This document shows positions 1-6,649 of a DNA stretch of 9,029 nt, piece after piece; position 1 is the first letter of the stretch; the number at the start of each line of letters is the position of its first letter. Below the pieces are notes generated by a model. The model made no database searches. It was not told the origin of the DNA and saw nothing but the letters and a program-made list of their open reading frames with translations. The stretch spans positions 1-9,029 of the forward strand of contig DKQU01000082.1 of the NCBI GenBank assembly GCA_002471865.1, in the 5' to 3' direction. Position numbers and translations under genes: made by a program. The stretch comes from Fidelibacterota bacterium UBA7300 (GTDB lineage Bacteria > Fidelibacterota > Marinisomatia > Marinisomatales > UBA2128).

Positions 1-28
1 AGCCTTCCAATGAATTTGGAAGGCTTTT
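1..28. terminator. Terminator-like hairpin at the window edge
   Basis: A perfect 10-bp inverted repeat (positions 1-10 with 16-25, 5-nt loop) is followed on the plus side by a run of T. It lies directly downstream of the minus-strand initiator tRNA gene, so it is probably that gene's intrinsic terminator. The minus-strand T tract would fall outside the window and cannot be seen. The plus-side T run means it could also stop transcripts entering from the left. Confidence 0.65.
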
Positions 29-31
29 CAG

Positions 32-105
<74 letters not shown>

Positions 106-113
106 ATCAATTG

Positions 114-141
114 AAATTAACACTTTCCTGCGAAAATGCAA
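114..141 (-). promoter_or_regulatory. Candidate promoter of tRNA-fMet
   Basis: On the minus strand, TTGCAT (141-136) and TAATTT (119-114) are separated by 16 nt. The -10 box ends 8 nt before the first base of the tRNA, so transcription would begin within a few bases of the mature 5' end. The match to the sigma70 consensus is partial. The position is what makes it credible. Confidence 0.45.
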
Positions 142-199
142 AACTGTTAGTCGTCGGAAAAACGGATTTTTCCTGAATTTTAGGCATTTGCACAGGATT

Positions 200-1513
200 T
201 TACGATCTTCGGTAGGAAAATTTTAGTGGAACTCCGTTAAAGTCAAACTGAGTCCGGAACTGATTTTCCAGATAATTTTGGTAAGAGACCGGAATGAGTT
301 CCGGCCAGTTGCTGAAAATGGCGATGCCCGGCGGGCGCTGACTCACTTGTGAGCCGTACTTGAGTCTGATCTTTTTCCCTTTGACGGCCGGCGGCTGATA
401 CTGCTTAACCGCTCGCTCCAAAGTTTTATTGATGATCCGGGTTGAGATACGCTGACCCCACCGTTTGTGAACATCTTGGCATAACGGCATCAACTTGGAG
501 ATTCGCTGTTTTGTCTTGGCGGAAGTAAACATCATGGGATAGTCTTCCAGCGATTTGAACAGCCGCTTAATCTCCTTCTTAAACTCATCCATAGTGTTGG
601 TCTCTTTCTCAACGAGATCCCATTTGTTTACGGCCAAGATGAGCCCTCGTCCCCGATCAATAACCTGGCGAACTATCTGCTGATCCTGCTTATCGAATCC
701 CTTATCGGCATCCACAACAACAATGGCAATATGCGCGTCATCGATGGCGCGAAAAGTTCGTAGGTTGCTGTAGAACTCAATGCTCTCTCTCACCTTAGCT
801 TTCCGCCGCATGCCCGCGGTGTCCACCAGCACAATGGTCTTGCCGTGGTACTTTATACGGGAATCGATGGAATCTCTCGTGGTGCCGGGAATATTGGTAA
901 CGATGGATTTATCTTCGCCGAGAAGAAGATTGGTAATGGACGACTTCCCCACATTCGGCATCCCCACAATCGCTACCCGAATATCGTCCGGATCCTCCGC
1001 TTTAGGCAGTGCGGAATCACCAAGAGCTGCCACCACATTATCCAGGAGATCGCCTATTTTCCGGCTGGAAAGTGCAGAGACAGAGATCAACTTTTCGAGA
1101 CCAAGACGGTGGAACTCGTGTTCCAGTAACTCATGATTATCACTGTCAATTTTGTTGACAAGTACAAGATGATCTTTATCAGATCTACGTATCATGTCTG
1201 CCAGCACTTCGTCCGTTGGCGAAATTCCATCCCTTCCATCTACAACAAAGAGAAGGAAATCAGCTTCATCCAAAGCAATCTCAACCTGCTGACGAATGGC
1301 TGCATCCATAATGTCCGCTTCGTCGGGAATATATCCGCCGGTATCGACAAGTGTGAATTCCTTTCCCGTCCACTCAACAGTGCCGTAAATACGGTCACGG
1401 GTTATCCCTTCCTGCTTATCTACAATCGCTTGCCTTCTGCCCACAAGGCGATTGAAGAGAGTAGATTTCCCAACGTTAGGACGTCCGATGATTGCTACAA
1501 TAGGTTTGGCCAT
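200..1513 (-). CDS. der: Ribosome-assembly GTPase Der (EngA)
   Basis: Der is a tandem-domain GTPase that binds the 50S precursor and is required for late large-subunit maturation. Both G domains are complete. Domain 1 has the P-loop GRPNVGKS (residues 10-17), T38 in GITRD, DTGG (57-60), NKID (120-123) and the SAL motif (146-148). Domain 2 has GMPNVGKS (184-191), PGTTRD (209-214), DTAGM (231-235), NKWD (296-299) and SA (331-332). A basic KH-like domain fills roughly residues 350-437. The length of 437 aa matches the compact Bacillus-type protein and is shorter than the roughly 490 aa E. coli form. The ATG at 1513 gives the standard MAKPIVAIIGRPN start; no clear Shine-Dalgarno precedes it. The gene follows tRNA-Gly by 47 nt with no terminator between, so it is probably read from the tRNA promoter. 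Its DNA is visibly richer in G+C than the genes to its right. Confidence 0.98.
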   Translation of the reverse strand: MAKPIVAIIGRPNVGKSTLFNRLVGRRQAIVDKQEGITRDRIYGTVEWTGKEFTLVDTGGYIPDEADIMDAAIRQQVEIALDEADFLLFVVDGRDGISPTDEVLADMIRRSDKDHLVLVNKIDSDNHELLEHEFHRLGLEKLISVSALSSRKIGDLLDNVVAALGDSALPKAEDPDDIRVAIVGMPNVGKSSITNLLLGEDKSIVTNIPGTTRDSIDSRIKYHGKTIVLVDTAGMRRKAKVRESIEFYSNLRTFRAIDDAHIAIVVVDADKGFDKQDQQIVRQVIDRGRGLILAVNKWDLVEKETNTMDEFKKEIKRLFKSLEDYPMMFTSAKTKQRISKLMPLCQDVHKRWGQRISTRIINKTLERAVKQYQPPAVKGKKIRLKYGSQVSQRPPGIAIFSNWPELIPVSYQNYLENQFRTQFDFNGVPLKFSYRRS

Positions 1514-1560
1514 AAGTATATTAAATTTTCAGTTACACGATTCAGTTTCAGAAGGAGTTG

Positions 1561-1631
1561 AGCACCCGAAGGGGATCGAACCCTCATGACGAGCTTGGGA
1601 AGCTCGGATGTTACCATTACATCACGGGTGC
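1561..1631 (-). tRNA. tRNA-Gly (anticodon CCC)
   Basis: The minus strand folds into a 71-nt cloverleaf. It has a perfect 7-bp acceptor stem (GCACCCG with CGGGTGC) and discriminator T73, which is typical of bacterial tRNA-Gly. The anticodon stem is CGAGC/GCTCG around the loop TTCCCAA, giving anticodon CCC, which reads GGG. The T arm is GAGGG-TTCGATC-CCCTT with one G-T wobble. No CCA is encoded. It sits 40 nt after the asparaginase stop and 47 nt before der, all on the same strand. Confidence 0.96.
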
Positions 1632-1641
1632 AAGTGGTAAG

Positions 1642-1669
1642 AATTTAATCGAATATTTTCCCCAGTCAA
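1642..1669 (-). promoter_or_regulatory. Candidate promoter of tRNA-Gly and der
   Basis: In the 40-nt gap between the asparaginase stop and tRNA-Gly, the minus strand shows TTGACT (1669-1664) and TAAATT (1647-1642) with a 16-nt spacer. The -10 box ends 10 nt before the mature tRNA 5' end. This is a good sigma70 match in the expected place. Since nothing between the tRNA and der looks like a terminator, this promoter could drive both. Confidence 0.55.
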
Positions 1670-1671
1670 AG

Positions 1672-2550
1672 TTACTTAAACTCCATTTCATCGATAAAAG
1701 ATGTGATTCCGTTCCCATCATGATAAGCATAATACATTCCTTCCGTGGCAAAACCATATCCGATGTTACTGTTACAATCTAACGCGATCAATCCATATCT
1801 CTTCTGAGATTTTTTCGCTTTTTCGATGGTATTTTGTACAGCTTCATGTATCGACATACCGTTTTCAACTCTAATTACAACCCCTGCTGCTACTGCATCA
1901 TTTACAATTTCTTCGCCAATGCCGGTGCATGAAGCTCCAGCTACAGATGATGAGTAATTCCCGGCTACGGTGGCAGTATCACTAACTCGTCCGGGAATTT
2001 CATAACCTATTCCTCCGGTAGAACTTCCCGATACGATCGTCCCACTCTTATCCAGAGCTACAGCACCAACAGTTCCGTGAGACCCTTTGATTTGTCTCTC
2101 ATACTCTGCAAGTCTCAATTCAGTTATAGGATCATGATAATCAACTCCACGATTTCTGCAGAAGTCCGTGGCAACCTTTCCGGCTAGTACGGTATGTTTT
2201 TCGCGCGACAGCATATCTGCAATATCAATTGGATGTCTAATATTTTGAACATTTATAACCGCAGAAAATATTCCTGTTGAACTATCCATTATCGAAGAAG
2301 ACATACGTATTTCTCCATCTGCCTGAAGTCGTGAACCAGTTCCTGCATTAAAAAGAGAATCATCTTCTAATGATCTTATAGCGTGGAGTACAGATTCCCG
2401 AGCTCCTTGCTCAATAAGTGTCAAATATGATGATTGACAGACTGTTTTCAATGACCGATTAATCTGTTCTTGACGATCAGAAGTTCCTTCCAACTTGCCG
2501 GCACCGCCATGAATTATCAGTCTCGGTTTAATGATCTTATCGTTTTTCAT
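1672..2550 (-). CDS. Isoaspartyl peptidase/L-asparaginase (Ntn-hydrolase)
   Basis: The enzyme belongs to the plant-type asparaginase family (E. coli IaaA-like). Members cleave themselves to expose an N-terminal threonine, then hydrolyse isoaspartyl dipeptides and often asparagine. Visible motifs are HGGAG (residues 14-18), FNAGTGS (67-72 region), HGTVGAVALD with the expected autocleavage between G159 and nucleophile T160, a second threonine in STGG (T178), and R188 and D191 as substrate ligands. A CTG motif follows at 208-210. The spacing 160-178-188-191 matches IaaA 179-197-207-210 with almost no shift, so the catalytic frame is intact. Two things differ. The usual GRVGD reads GRVSD, and the alpha-beta linker before the cleavage site is short, making the protein 292 aa against about 320. 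The start at 2550 (ATG) gives a sensible N-terminus but has only a weak ribosome binding site. Cytoplasmic location is likely because no signal peptide is seen. Substrate preference cannot be decided from sequence. Confidence 0.9.
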   Translation of the reverse strand: MKNDKIIKPRLIIHGGAGKLEGTSDRQEQINRSLKTVCQSSYLTLIEQGARESVLHAIRSLEDDSLFNAGTGSRLQADGEIRMSSSIMDSSTGIFSAVINVQNIRHPIDIADMLSREKHTVLAGKVATDFCRNRGVDYHDPITELRLAEYERQIKGSHGTVGAVALDKSGTIVSGSSTGGIGYEIPGRVSDTATVAGNYSSSVAGASCTGIGEEIVNDAVAAGVVIRVENGMSIHEAVQNTIEKAKKSQKRYGLIALDCNSNIGYGFATEGMYYAYHDGNGITSFIDEMEFK

Positions 2551-2571
2551 TTCATCTTAATTCGGCGCGAA

Positions 2572-2600
2572 TTTAAAGAATAGTAGACTTCTTCCGTCAA
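2572..2600 (-). promoter_or_regulatory. Possible promoter of the asparaginase gene
   Basis: On the minus strand TTGACG (2600-2595) is followed after 17 nt by TTTAAA (2577-2572), or after 18 nt by TTAAAT. This would place the start about 15 nt upstream of the ATG. The -35 box is good but the -10 box is poor, in a very AT-rich stretch where chance matches are common. Confidence 0.3.
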
Positions 2601-2692
2601 TAAAATAAAACATTTTTGTTTGCTTAAAATCGTAATAAATCAGTCTCTAAAAAAAATTAGTGAGAAATTTGAAAAATCTTAACCCTTTATTC

Positions 2693-2721
2693 TTGACACA
2701 ATGATGGACGTTATCTATATT
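2693..2721 (+). promoter_or_regulatory. Strong sigma70-type promoter of nrdJ
   Basis: TTGACA (2693-2698) and TATATT (2716-2721) are separated by the optimal 17 nt. Transcription should begin near 2728, giving a leader of about 80 nt. The leader contains a small 4-bp hairpin (2736-2739 with 2746-2749), three tandem copies of ACTA (2752-2763), and a TATAAT (2773-2778) with no matching -35. I see no conserved cobalamin riboswitch element in it. Confidence 0.75.
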
Positions 2722-2795
2722 ATTTATGCCAACTCGCGGGTTTATCCGCACACTAACTAACTACTTCTTGCTTATAATTAACCGATTTTTATAGC

Positions 2796-2803
2796 GGAAG
2801 GAG
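2796..2803 (+). promoter_or_regulatory. Ribosome binding site of nrdJ
   Basis: GGAAGGAG lies 6 nt before the ATG at 2810. It is the strongest Shine-Dalgarno in the window, which fixes the nrdJ start and suggests efficient translation. Confidence 0.85.
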
Positions 2804-2809
2804 TACATA

Positions 2810-5239
2810 ATGGCTGAAATGCTGCAGTTTGAATTTCCGATTGCCGGCAAAGCCGATACAACCTCGGAAAAAGTCGTTCCTAAGGAAAATTTGAAGGACG
2901 GCGAGCGAACAAAAACTCACCCTACAACAGACCTACCGGAAGTCCTTGGTGAAACAACTCCTGAAGAGTACACCATTGATCTCTATTATCAAAACGACGA
3001 ACTCGGAAAAGAGGTTTTAAAGGCTAAGTATCTTGCGCCTTGGGAAAAGAGCCCTTACGATATGTGGAAACGGATTGCCAAAGCGATAGCTTCCGTTGAG
3101 AAAAATCCAGATGATTGGTACCAGAAATTCTTCACAATATTAGAAGATTTTCGCTTCGTTCCCGGCGGCCGAATCATGCATGGTGCCGGACGAGAAGATA
3201 TCACAACAACGCTCAATAACTGCTATGTAGTGGCTATCAAAGATGATTCCGTGAGTGCGATTTATGATGTAATATCCAAAGAAGCAAAAACGTATAAATA
3301 TGGTGGCGGGTGCGGTCATGACCTCTCGGTTCTAAGACCTGCAGGTTCAGCCATTGAAGGAACCGGAGGAGAATCTTGTGGTCCTACCGGCTTCATGGAC
3401 CTTTTTAGTGTAAACACCAATACCATCGCTCAACATGGCCGGCGTGGCGCTAATATGCAAACTCTCCGTGTCGATCATCCAGATATTGAGCAATTTATAA
3501 ATTTAAAAAGAGAGAATGTCGATATGGTGAAGTACTCAAATCTTTCAGTACTTCTCACCCACGAATTCATGAACGCTGTTGACAATGATCTCGACTTCGA
3601 CCTGAGATGGGGCGGTAAAGTATATAAGACCGTAAAAGCCACTGAACTTTGGGAAACGATCATAAAGTCAGCTCATTCAAGTGCAGAGCCGGGGATTATA
3701 TTTTGGGATACTATGCGTGAATATCATAATGCAGAATACTGCAGCCCACTTATTTCTACTAATCCATGTGCTGAGCAGCCATTACCTGATGGAGGGTGCT
3801 GTAATCTGGGTTCTCTTAATTTAGAACGATTTGTAGATCACAATGGTAATTTCATGGAGGAGGAGTTTGCTGATACTGTCACAATCGCTACACGTTTTAT
3901 GGATAACGTAGTCGAATACAATTTGGATCGACATGCCCTGGAAAGCCAAAAAGAAAATGCTTTGGGTGATCGGCGAATCGGTATTGGTCTCCTCGGACTT
4001 GGAGATATGTTTGTGAGAATGGGTATTAAATACGATTCCGATGAAGCACTCGCCACAGTAGACCATGTCTGCAGTATTATGCGTGAAGTAGCATATGAGT
4101 CATCTGTGGAACTTGCTAAAGAAAAAGGTGCATTCCCCCTTTTCGATTGGGAAGGATACTCACAAAGTAAATTCATTCAAAAACTTCCAGACAAAACACA
4201 AGATAACATCAAGAAAAATGGAATCAGGAATTCTACACTGCTAACAGTCCCGCCGACTGGAAGTGGAGCCATTGTAGCCCGGGTAACTTCAGGGATTGAA
4301 CCCATCTTTCAAACGTCTTATTACCGTCGAGTAAAACAAAATAGTGATTACGGTAAATCATTCAAAGAATACAAAGTTTTACATCCCATCATTGATAAAT
4401 TATTTGGCGATGATAAAGATGTCCCGGACTATATTGTTACAGCTCATGACATTGATCCATTTTTCCGTGTTGAAATGCAAGGTGTTATTCAAAAATACAT
4501 TGACAGTTCAATAAGTTCTACAGTGAATTTGGATGAGGATGTCCCGGAAAAAACTGTTGCAGATATCTACATGTCTGCTTATAAATCCGGGTTAAAAGGC
4601 ATTACTGTTTATCGGGAAGGTGCTCGAGAAGGAATCCTAATATCTGAGAAGAAAAAAAGCGAATCTATAGAATCTGATCCAGATGACGATTTAAAAGATC
4701 TTCCAATCAAGGCTCCCCGAATGCGACCACCTCAAACGGAAGGTGTCACAACTCGGATGCGTACGGGTGAGGGGTCACTTTATATCACAATCAATGAAGA
4801 TGAACATGGATTATGTGAAGTGTTCACAACCATAGGTAAAGCCGGCGGTCATGCTGCAGCTCAATCTGAGGCAATCAGCCGACTCATATCTCTTGCACTA
4901 CGATCCGGCATTGATCCATACGATGTTGTAAAACAGTTGAGAGGTATCAGTGGACCAAATCCTACCTGGGAGAAAGGTAGTCTGATTCTTTCCACGCCAG
5001 ATGCTATTGGACGGGCTTTAGAGGAATATCTTAATGGAACAACTAATGAAGTAAATCCATCAAGTTCCGAAGAAACGTCAGGTACAATATTTTCTATGAC
5101 TGATGACCTTGAATCGAAACGCGCTGCAGCCAACTTCAATCCTCGTACCATGACTACATGTCCCGATTGCGGAAGTACTGTTCAGCATGAAAATGGCTGT
5201 GTTATGTGTAGAAGTTGTGGATTTTCAAAGTGTGAATAA
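2810..5239 (+). CDS. nrdJ: Adenosylcobalamin-dependent ribonucleotide reductase, class II
   Basis: NrdJ reduces ribonucleotides to deoxyribonucleotides using a thiyl radical generated from coenzyme B12, so it works with or without oxygen and needs no separate radical subunit. The key residues are in place. C138 (NNCYV) and C331 (CNLGSLNL) form the expected active-site redox pair. NPCAE (318-322) supplies thiyl C320 with N318 and E322. The 320-to-331 spacing equals that of the Thermotoga enzyme. A PPTGSG loop (481-486) and SGIEPIF (494-500) follow. Residues from about 650 to 735 form the TSCPD-type domain (TGEGSLYITINEDE...GGHAAAQSEAI). The C-terminus carries CPDC (784-787) and further cysteines at 797, 800, 803 and 808, a zinc-ribbon-like redox tail. 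Residues 1-50 look unstructured, with no ATP-cone. At 809 aa it is full length. It stands alone, between its own promoter and a terminator, and is convergent with frr. Confidence 0.97.
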   Translation: MAEMLQFEFPIAGKADTTSEKVVPKENLKDGERTKTHPTTDLPEVLGETTPEEYTIDLYYQNDELGKEVLKAKYLAPWEKSPYDMWKRIAKAIASVEKNPDDWYQKFFTILEDFRFVPGGRIMHGAGREDITTTLNNCYVVAIKDDSVSAIYDVISKEAKTYKYGGGCGHDLSVLRPAGSAIEGTGGESCGPTGFMDLFSVNTNTIAQHGRRGANMQTLRVDHPDIEQFINLKRENVDMVKYSNLSVLLTHEFMNAVDNDLDFDLRWGGKVYKTVKATELWETIIKSAHSSAEPGIIFWDTMREYHNAEYCSPLISTNPCAEQPLPDGGCCNLGSLNLERFVDHNGNFMEEEFADTVTIATRFMDNVVEYNLDRHALESQKENALGDRRIGIGLLGLGDMFVRMGIKYDSDEALATVDHVCSIMREVAYESSVELAKEKGAFPLFDWEGYSQSKFIQKLPDKTQDNIKKNGIRNSTLLTVPPTGSGAIVARVTSGIEPIFQTSYYRRVKQNSDYGKSFKEYKVLHPIIDKLFGDDKDVPDYIVTAHDIDPFFRVEMQGVIQKYIDSSISSTVNLDEDVPEKTVADIYMSAYKSGLKGITVYREGAREGILISEKKKSESIESDPDDDLKDLPIKAPRMRPPQTEGVTTRMRTGEGSLYITINEDEHGLCEVFTTIGKAGGHAAAQSEAISRLISLALRSGIDPYDVVKQLRGISGPNPTWEKGSLILSTPDAIGRALEEYLNGTTNEVNPSSSEETSGTIFSMTDDLESKRAAANFNPRTMTTCPDCGSTVQHENGCVMCRSCGFSKCE

Positions 5240-5300
5240 GTAACTGAAGGTGTAGATTTAACAAACTGAATTGCATTATAGTTTCTTCTGTGTTAGAAAA

Positions 5301-5334
5301 AGAAAAACCCCGCAATTGACGGGGTTTAATTTTA
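5301..5334. terminator. Bidirectional terminator between nrdJ and frr
   Basis: An 8-bp stem (AAACCCCG at 5305-5312 with CGGGGTTT at 5320-5327) encloses a 7-nt loop. The plus strand continues TTTAATTTT. The minus strand continues into a T-rich tract, TTTTTCTTTTT. Both arms therefore look like intrinsic terminators, ending nrdJ from the left and the frr operon from the right. Confidence 0.9.
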
Positions 5335-5352
5335 CCAAATTGAAATTACAAT

Positions 5353-5913
5353 CTACTTTCCCAGTACTTCCTTCTCTTTCATATTAGATAACTCGTTCAA
5401 ATTTTCGATGTGTTGATTAGTTATTTTTTGAATTTCGTCATGAGCATATTGAGATTCGTTTTCAGAAATTTCATGATTATGCTCTGAGTCGCGCAGATGA
5501 TTATTAATGTCCTTTCGAACATTCCGGACGGAGATTCTACCCTCCTCGACCAACTTATGAACTAACTTAACCATATCATGTCTACGTTCTTCTGTAAGAG
5601 GGGGAATAGGCACACGAATAACATTTCCGTCATTAGAAGGATTTATCCCAAGATTTGCTGTTTGAATAGCTTTTTCGATATCGGATAAAGTGGATTTATC
5701 AAACGGCTGTACTACCAAAAGAGTGGCATCCTGAGCAACAACATTTGCAACAGACTTCAGTGGAGTAGGTGAACCATAATATAAGACTTTTACAGTATCT
5801 AAAAGTGCTGGAGTAGCTCTTCCGGTACGGATTTGAGATAGTTCATTTCTGCAGTGTTCCACCGCCGAATCCATCCTACTTTTTGCATCACTGAAATATT
5901 CTTTTAAATCCAT
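5353..5913 (-). CDS. frr: Ribosome recycling factor
   Basis: RRF works with EF-G to split post-termination ribosomes. The family signature IRTGRA (about residues 28-33) and the VRNVRKD segment, with the conserved arginines at 130 and 133, are present. GNVIRVPIPPLTEERR in the middle is also typical. I chose the ATG at 5913, giving 186 aa and the start MDLKEYF, which fits the usual length of about 185. An in-frame TTG at 5919 would add two residues and overlap the pyrH stop. The ATG lies 2 nt after the pyrH TGA, and an AAAGG within the end of pyrH serves as ribosome binding site, so translation is probably coupled. It is the last gene of the operon, followed by the terminator. Confidence 0.97.
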   Translation of the reverse strand: MDLKEYFSDAKSRMDSAVEHCRNELSQIRTGRATPALLDTVKVLYYGSPTPLKSVANVVAQDATLLVVQPFDKSTLSDIEKAIQTANLGINPSNDGNVIRVPIPPLTEERRHDMVKLVHKLVEEGRISVRNVRKDINNHLRDSEHNHEISENESQYAHDEIQKITNQHIENLNELSNMKEKEVLGK

Positions 5914-5915
5914 AA

Positions 5916-6632
5916 TCAACCTTTGATGAGAGTACCTATATTTTTTCCATGAACAATACTGAATAGTGAACCAGTGTTATTTATTGCAAAAACATTGATA
6001 GGAAGGTCATTCTCTTTACAAAGTGTTACTGCTGTCAAATCCATGACACGAAGGCCATCCTCGATTACCTTTTGAAATGAAAGGGTATCATACTTCTTTG
6101 CGTCATTATGTTTCACAGGATCCTTATCATAAACTCCGTCAACTTTGGTCCCTTTCAACACCACATCTGCACCCAATTCAGTAGCTCTTAGAGCAGCGGC
6201 AGTATCAGTAGAAAAATAGGGATTTCCAGTGCCACCTGCAACTATGACTATTCTTCCTTTTTCAAGGTGGCGCATTGCTCTTCTTCTTATATACGGTTCA
6301 GCTAATTGAGCGATCGTGATCGCAGATAATGTTCTTGTTTCACAACCGATCTTTTCCAACGCATCCTGAAGAGTGATGGCATTAATAATGGTCGCCAGCA
6401 TGCCAAGATAATCTGCAGGTACGCGATCCATTCCTCCTTCTGCAGCCATCTCACCTCTAATTATATTTCCGGCACCAATGACAACACCAATTTCCAAACC
6501 AAGGTCAGCTACTGACTTGATTTCTTGAGCAAGAAGATTTGCTTTAGATGGATCAACACCGAACCCTCTATCTCCGGCAAGGATCTCTCCACTGAGCTTC
6601 AGCAGAATCCTTCCGTAGATTGGTTTCGACAT
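5916..6632 (-). CDS. pyrH: UMP kinase
   Basis: PyrH phosphorylates UMP to UDP, the entry to UTP, CTP and pyrimidine dNTP pools. It is a hexameric amino-acid-kinase-fold enzyme, unrelated to eukaryotic UMP/CMP kinase. Visible motifs are KLSGE (12-16), GAGNIIRG (53-60), DRVPADYLGMLAT (69-81), GGTGNPYFSTDTAA (133-146) and LKGTKVDGVYDKDP (159-172). The length of 238 aa is normal. The glycine-rich loop, usually GGGN, reads GAGN here. The ATG at 6632 follows the tsf stop by 17 nt with no evident Shine-Dalgarno. The gene's place between tsf and frr is the widely conserved bacterial arrangement. Confidence 0.98.
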   Translation of the reverse strand: MSKPIYGRILLKLSGEILAGDRGFGVDPSKANLLAQEIKSVADLGLEIGVVIGAGNIIRGEMAAEGGMDRVPADYLGMLATIINAITLQDALEKIGCETRTLSAITIAQLAEPYIRRRAMRHLEKGRIVIVAGGTGNPYFSTDTAAALRATELGADVVLKGTKVDGVYDKDPVKHNDAKKYDTLSFQKVIEDGLRVMDLTAVTLCKENDLPINVFAINNTGSLFSIVHGKNIGTLIKG

Positions 6633-6649
6633 TATATTATAATGGAATA

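Noticed and set aside
156..173. der terminator from a GGAAAAA/TTTTTCC repeat
   Set aside because: The stem is weak and AT-rich, with no T tract after it on the minus strand, so it is unlikely to stop transcription.
780..1561. Open reading frames on the plus strand opposite der
   Set aside because: They have no recognisable motifs, lack ribosome binding sites, and lie wholly antisense to a fully conserved GTPase gene. They are by-products of der codon structure.
1558..1782. Plus-strand frame of 74 codons across tRNA-Gly and the end of the asparaginase gene
   Set aside because: It runs through a clear tRNA gene and a conserved coding region on the other strand and has no protein features.
2700..2765. 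NrdR boxes near the nrdJ promoter
   Set aside because: Some AT-rich palindromic bits and ACAC strings occur, but no convincing paired 16-bp palindromes.
2773..2778. Second nrdJ promoter based on a perfect TATAAT
   Set aside because: No acceptable -35 box lies 16-18 nt upstream and no extended -10 TG is in place. The region is AT-rich.
2722..2809. Cobalamin riboswitch upstream of nrdJ
   Set aside because: The leader is only about 80 nt and I see no conserved B12-box-like core. Real cobalamin riboswitches are around 200 nt.
6631..6641. Internal promoter before pyrH from overlapping TATAAT matches
   Set aside because: The sequence 17 nt upstream bears no resemblance to TTGACA, and one match overlaps the start codon. 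Read-through from the operon promoter is simpler.
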